Assembly (NCBI GenBank): GCA_900551515.1
Contig: URWH01000114.1
Location: 1-6,370 of the forward strand
From: an uncultured Porphyromonadaceae bacterium
GTDB lineage: Bacteria; Bacteroidota; Bacteroidia; Bacteroidales; Muribaculaceae
Direction: 5' to 3'
Length of the DNA stretch: 6,370 nucleotides
Numbering within the stretch: the stretch's first letter is position 1; every line of letters starts with the position of its first letter. Under the pieces are notes generated by a model. That model was given only the letters and a program-made list of their open reading frames with translations. It was not told the origin of the DNA and made no database searches. A program made the position numbers and the translations under genes. Below, in pieces: positions 5,579 through 6,370 of this stretch.

Positions 5579-6184
5579 GTGGGAAAATTCACCGCCTATA
5601 AGATTCCGTTGGCAAGCATGCCGCAGGGCCTGCAGACTTTCGAATTCCATCTCGACAAAAAATTTTTCGAGGACATGGAAAACCCCGACATACACGACGC
5701 CGACCTCGACGTGGTGCTCACCATAGATCACAAAGCCGACCTCTACAACATGCTTTTCAGCATCACGGGCACCATCACACTGATATGCGACCGCTGCCTC
5801 GACGACCTCATCCAGCCCGTAGAAACCACCTATGAGATAGCCGTGAAATATGGCGACGACTATAATGACGACAACGACGACCTGCTCATCATCCCCCATT
5901 CCGACGCCACCCTCAACGTCGCCTACATGATCCACGACACCGTAGCCCTGACCATCCCCATCAAGCACGTGCATCCGCTGGGCAAATGCAACCGCCAGAT
6001 GAGCGCCATGCTCAAAAAACACCGCACCCACATCCCCGGCGACGAAGACGCCGACCTCGAGGACCGGCTCATCGACGAGATTGACTCGATAGCCGACGAA
6101 ACACCCGACACCGGCAACAACACCCCCACCGATCCGCGCTGGGACGCCCTCAAAGGCCTCGCCTCCGACGCCGACAACGACTGA
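5579..6184 (+). CDS. yceD: YceD/DUF177 family, 23S rRNA accumulation protein
   Basis: A 201-aa protein of the DUF177 family. Family members in bacteria and plastids are needed for normal accumulation of 23S rRNA, and are usually encoded just before the ribosomal protein L32 gene rpmF. Visible hallmarks are the start MGKFTAYKIPLASMPQG, a CxxC pair at Cys70/Cys73 in CDRCLDD, Cys137 in IPIKHVHPLGKCN, a strongly acidic C-terminal part, and the typical near-terminal DPRWDALKGL. Length is normal for Bacteroidales. The start codon is GTG at 5579; the next Met (residue 14) would cut into the conserved beginning, so GTG is preferred. It has its own well-formed promoter. Unusually, no rpmF follows within the 186 bp left in the window, although L32 genes normally begin shortly after yceD. 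Confidence 0.93.
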   Translation: MGKFTAYKIPLASMPQGLQTFEFHLDKKFFEDMENPDIHDADLDVVLTIDHKADLYNMLFSITGTITLICDRCLDDLIQPVETTYEIAVKYGDDYNDDNDDLLIIPHSDATLNVAYMIHDTVALTIPIKHVHPLGKCNRQMSAMLKKHRTHIPGDEDADLEDRLIDEIDSIADETPDTGNNTPTDPRWDALKGLASDADND

Positions 6185-6283
6185 CGCCGGCGCCTGAGAA
6201 ACACAGCACTTACCGACGAGACACCGCCTAAGGCGATGCCTCCCCACTCTCATACCCTTAAGCCTGCATCCATTAGAGACTTA
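6185..6283 (+). other. yceD downstream spacer with small dyads
   Basis: This is GC-rich non-coding DNA directly after the yceD stop. It has a CGCCGGCG palindrome (6185-6192), a CGCCTAAGGCG dyad (6225-6235) and an AGGC-GAT-GCCT mini-hairpin (6231-6241). There is no T-tract, so no clear terminator. It lacks any start of rpmF (no MAHPKRR-like frame). It ends with the repeated hexamer TTAGAG at 6273-6278 and 6281-6286. Confidence 0.45.
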
Positions 6284-6370
6284 GAGCTTGTTTAATAATA
6301 AATGTTAACGACAGAGCTGTCAGTCGTCGAGTATATTTGTGTCTGTGATGAGGGAGTTATGGGGTTCCAT
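6284..6370 (+). mobile_element. Possible left end of an insertion sequence (runs off the window)
   Basis: From 6284 base composition turns AT-rich and the sequence begins GAGCTTGTTTAATAATAA after TTA. This resembles, from memory, the terminal repeats and TNA-type target sites of IS5/IS1031-like elements. A short dyad (ACGAC...GTCGT, 6308-6327) follows, then an exact TATATTTG box (6332-6339), and possible starts at ATG 6348 or 6359 that would be the beginning of a transposase. The other end and the transposase are outside the window, so this could equally be the upstream region of an ordinary gene. Confidence 0.3.
6332..6339 (+). promoter_or_regulatory. -7 box (TAnnTTTG) near the right edge
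   Basis: TATATTTG matches the Bacteroidota -7 consensus exactly. No TTTG is present at the -33 distance. Transcription would start near 6346, giving a leader of about 0-13 nt before ATG 6348 or ATG 6359. The gene it would serve is cut off by the window edge. Confidence 0.4.

Noticed and set aside
5561..6253. 230-codon minus-strand frame rich in Val and Gly
   Set aside because: It is antisense to yceD, whose plus-strand protein has clear family motifs and a promoter.
1..6370. CRISPR array or defence system
   Set aside because: No regularly spaced repeats and no Cas, nuclease or toxin-antitoxin motifs were seen on either strand.

Overview
The window looks like a chromosomal piece of a fairly GC-rich member of the Bacteroidota, most likely order Bacteroidales (a Muribaculaceae-like gut bacterium is my guess). 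Three things point there. Three promoters match the Bacteroidota housekeeping pattern (TTTG, about 20 bp, then TAnnTTTG). Leaders are A-rich and lack Shine-Dalgarno motifs. The YceD/DUF177 protein has the Bacteroidales style (CDRCLDD, IPIKHVHPLGKCN, and a C-terminal DPRWDALKGL).

Layout: (1) 48-2023, plus strand: a LytS/YehU-type membrane sensor histidine kinase and its LytTR-type response regulator, overlapping by an ATGA and so probably translationally coupled. (2) 2032-3754, minus strand, convergent with that pair after only 8 bp: a BASS/SBF-type (bile acid:sodium symporter superfamily) transporter followed 109 bp later by a Crp/Fnr-family regulator. The transporter has a good promoter at 3775-3806; its start should be 3754, not the longer open frame. 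(3) 3755-4178: a 424-bp gene-free stretch with two strong hairpins on opposite strands, each followed by a T-tract and neither adjacent to a gene it would obviously terminate. (4) 4179-5075, minus strand: an uncharacterised 298-aa helical protein with a TATCTTTG -7 box and A-tracts upstream. (5) 5076-5578: a 503-bp gene-free stretch with the two divergent promoters and another hairpin/T-tract facing the minus strand. (6) 5579-6184, plus strand: yceD (DUF177), involved in 23S rRNA accumulation. (7) 6185-6370: no rpmF, the usual next gene; instead an AT-richer stretch that may be the left end of an insertion sequence.

Working together: the kinase/regulator pair is a complete two-component system with unknown signal and targets. 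The transporter and Crp-like gene are co-oriented and may share a transcript. I see no obviously new multi-gene system. The most useful leads are the transporter's loss of the canonical Na+-site residues, the orphan terminators suggesting unannotated small or antisense RNAs, the uncharacterised 298-aa family, and the break in synteny after yceD. All family assignments come from reading motifs by eye, with no database search.
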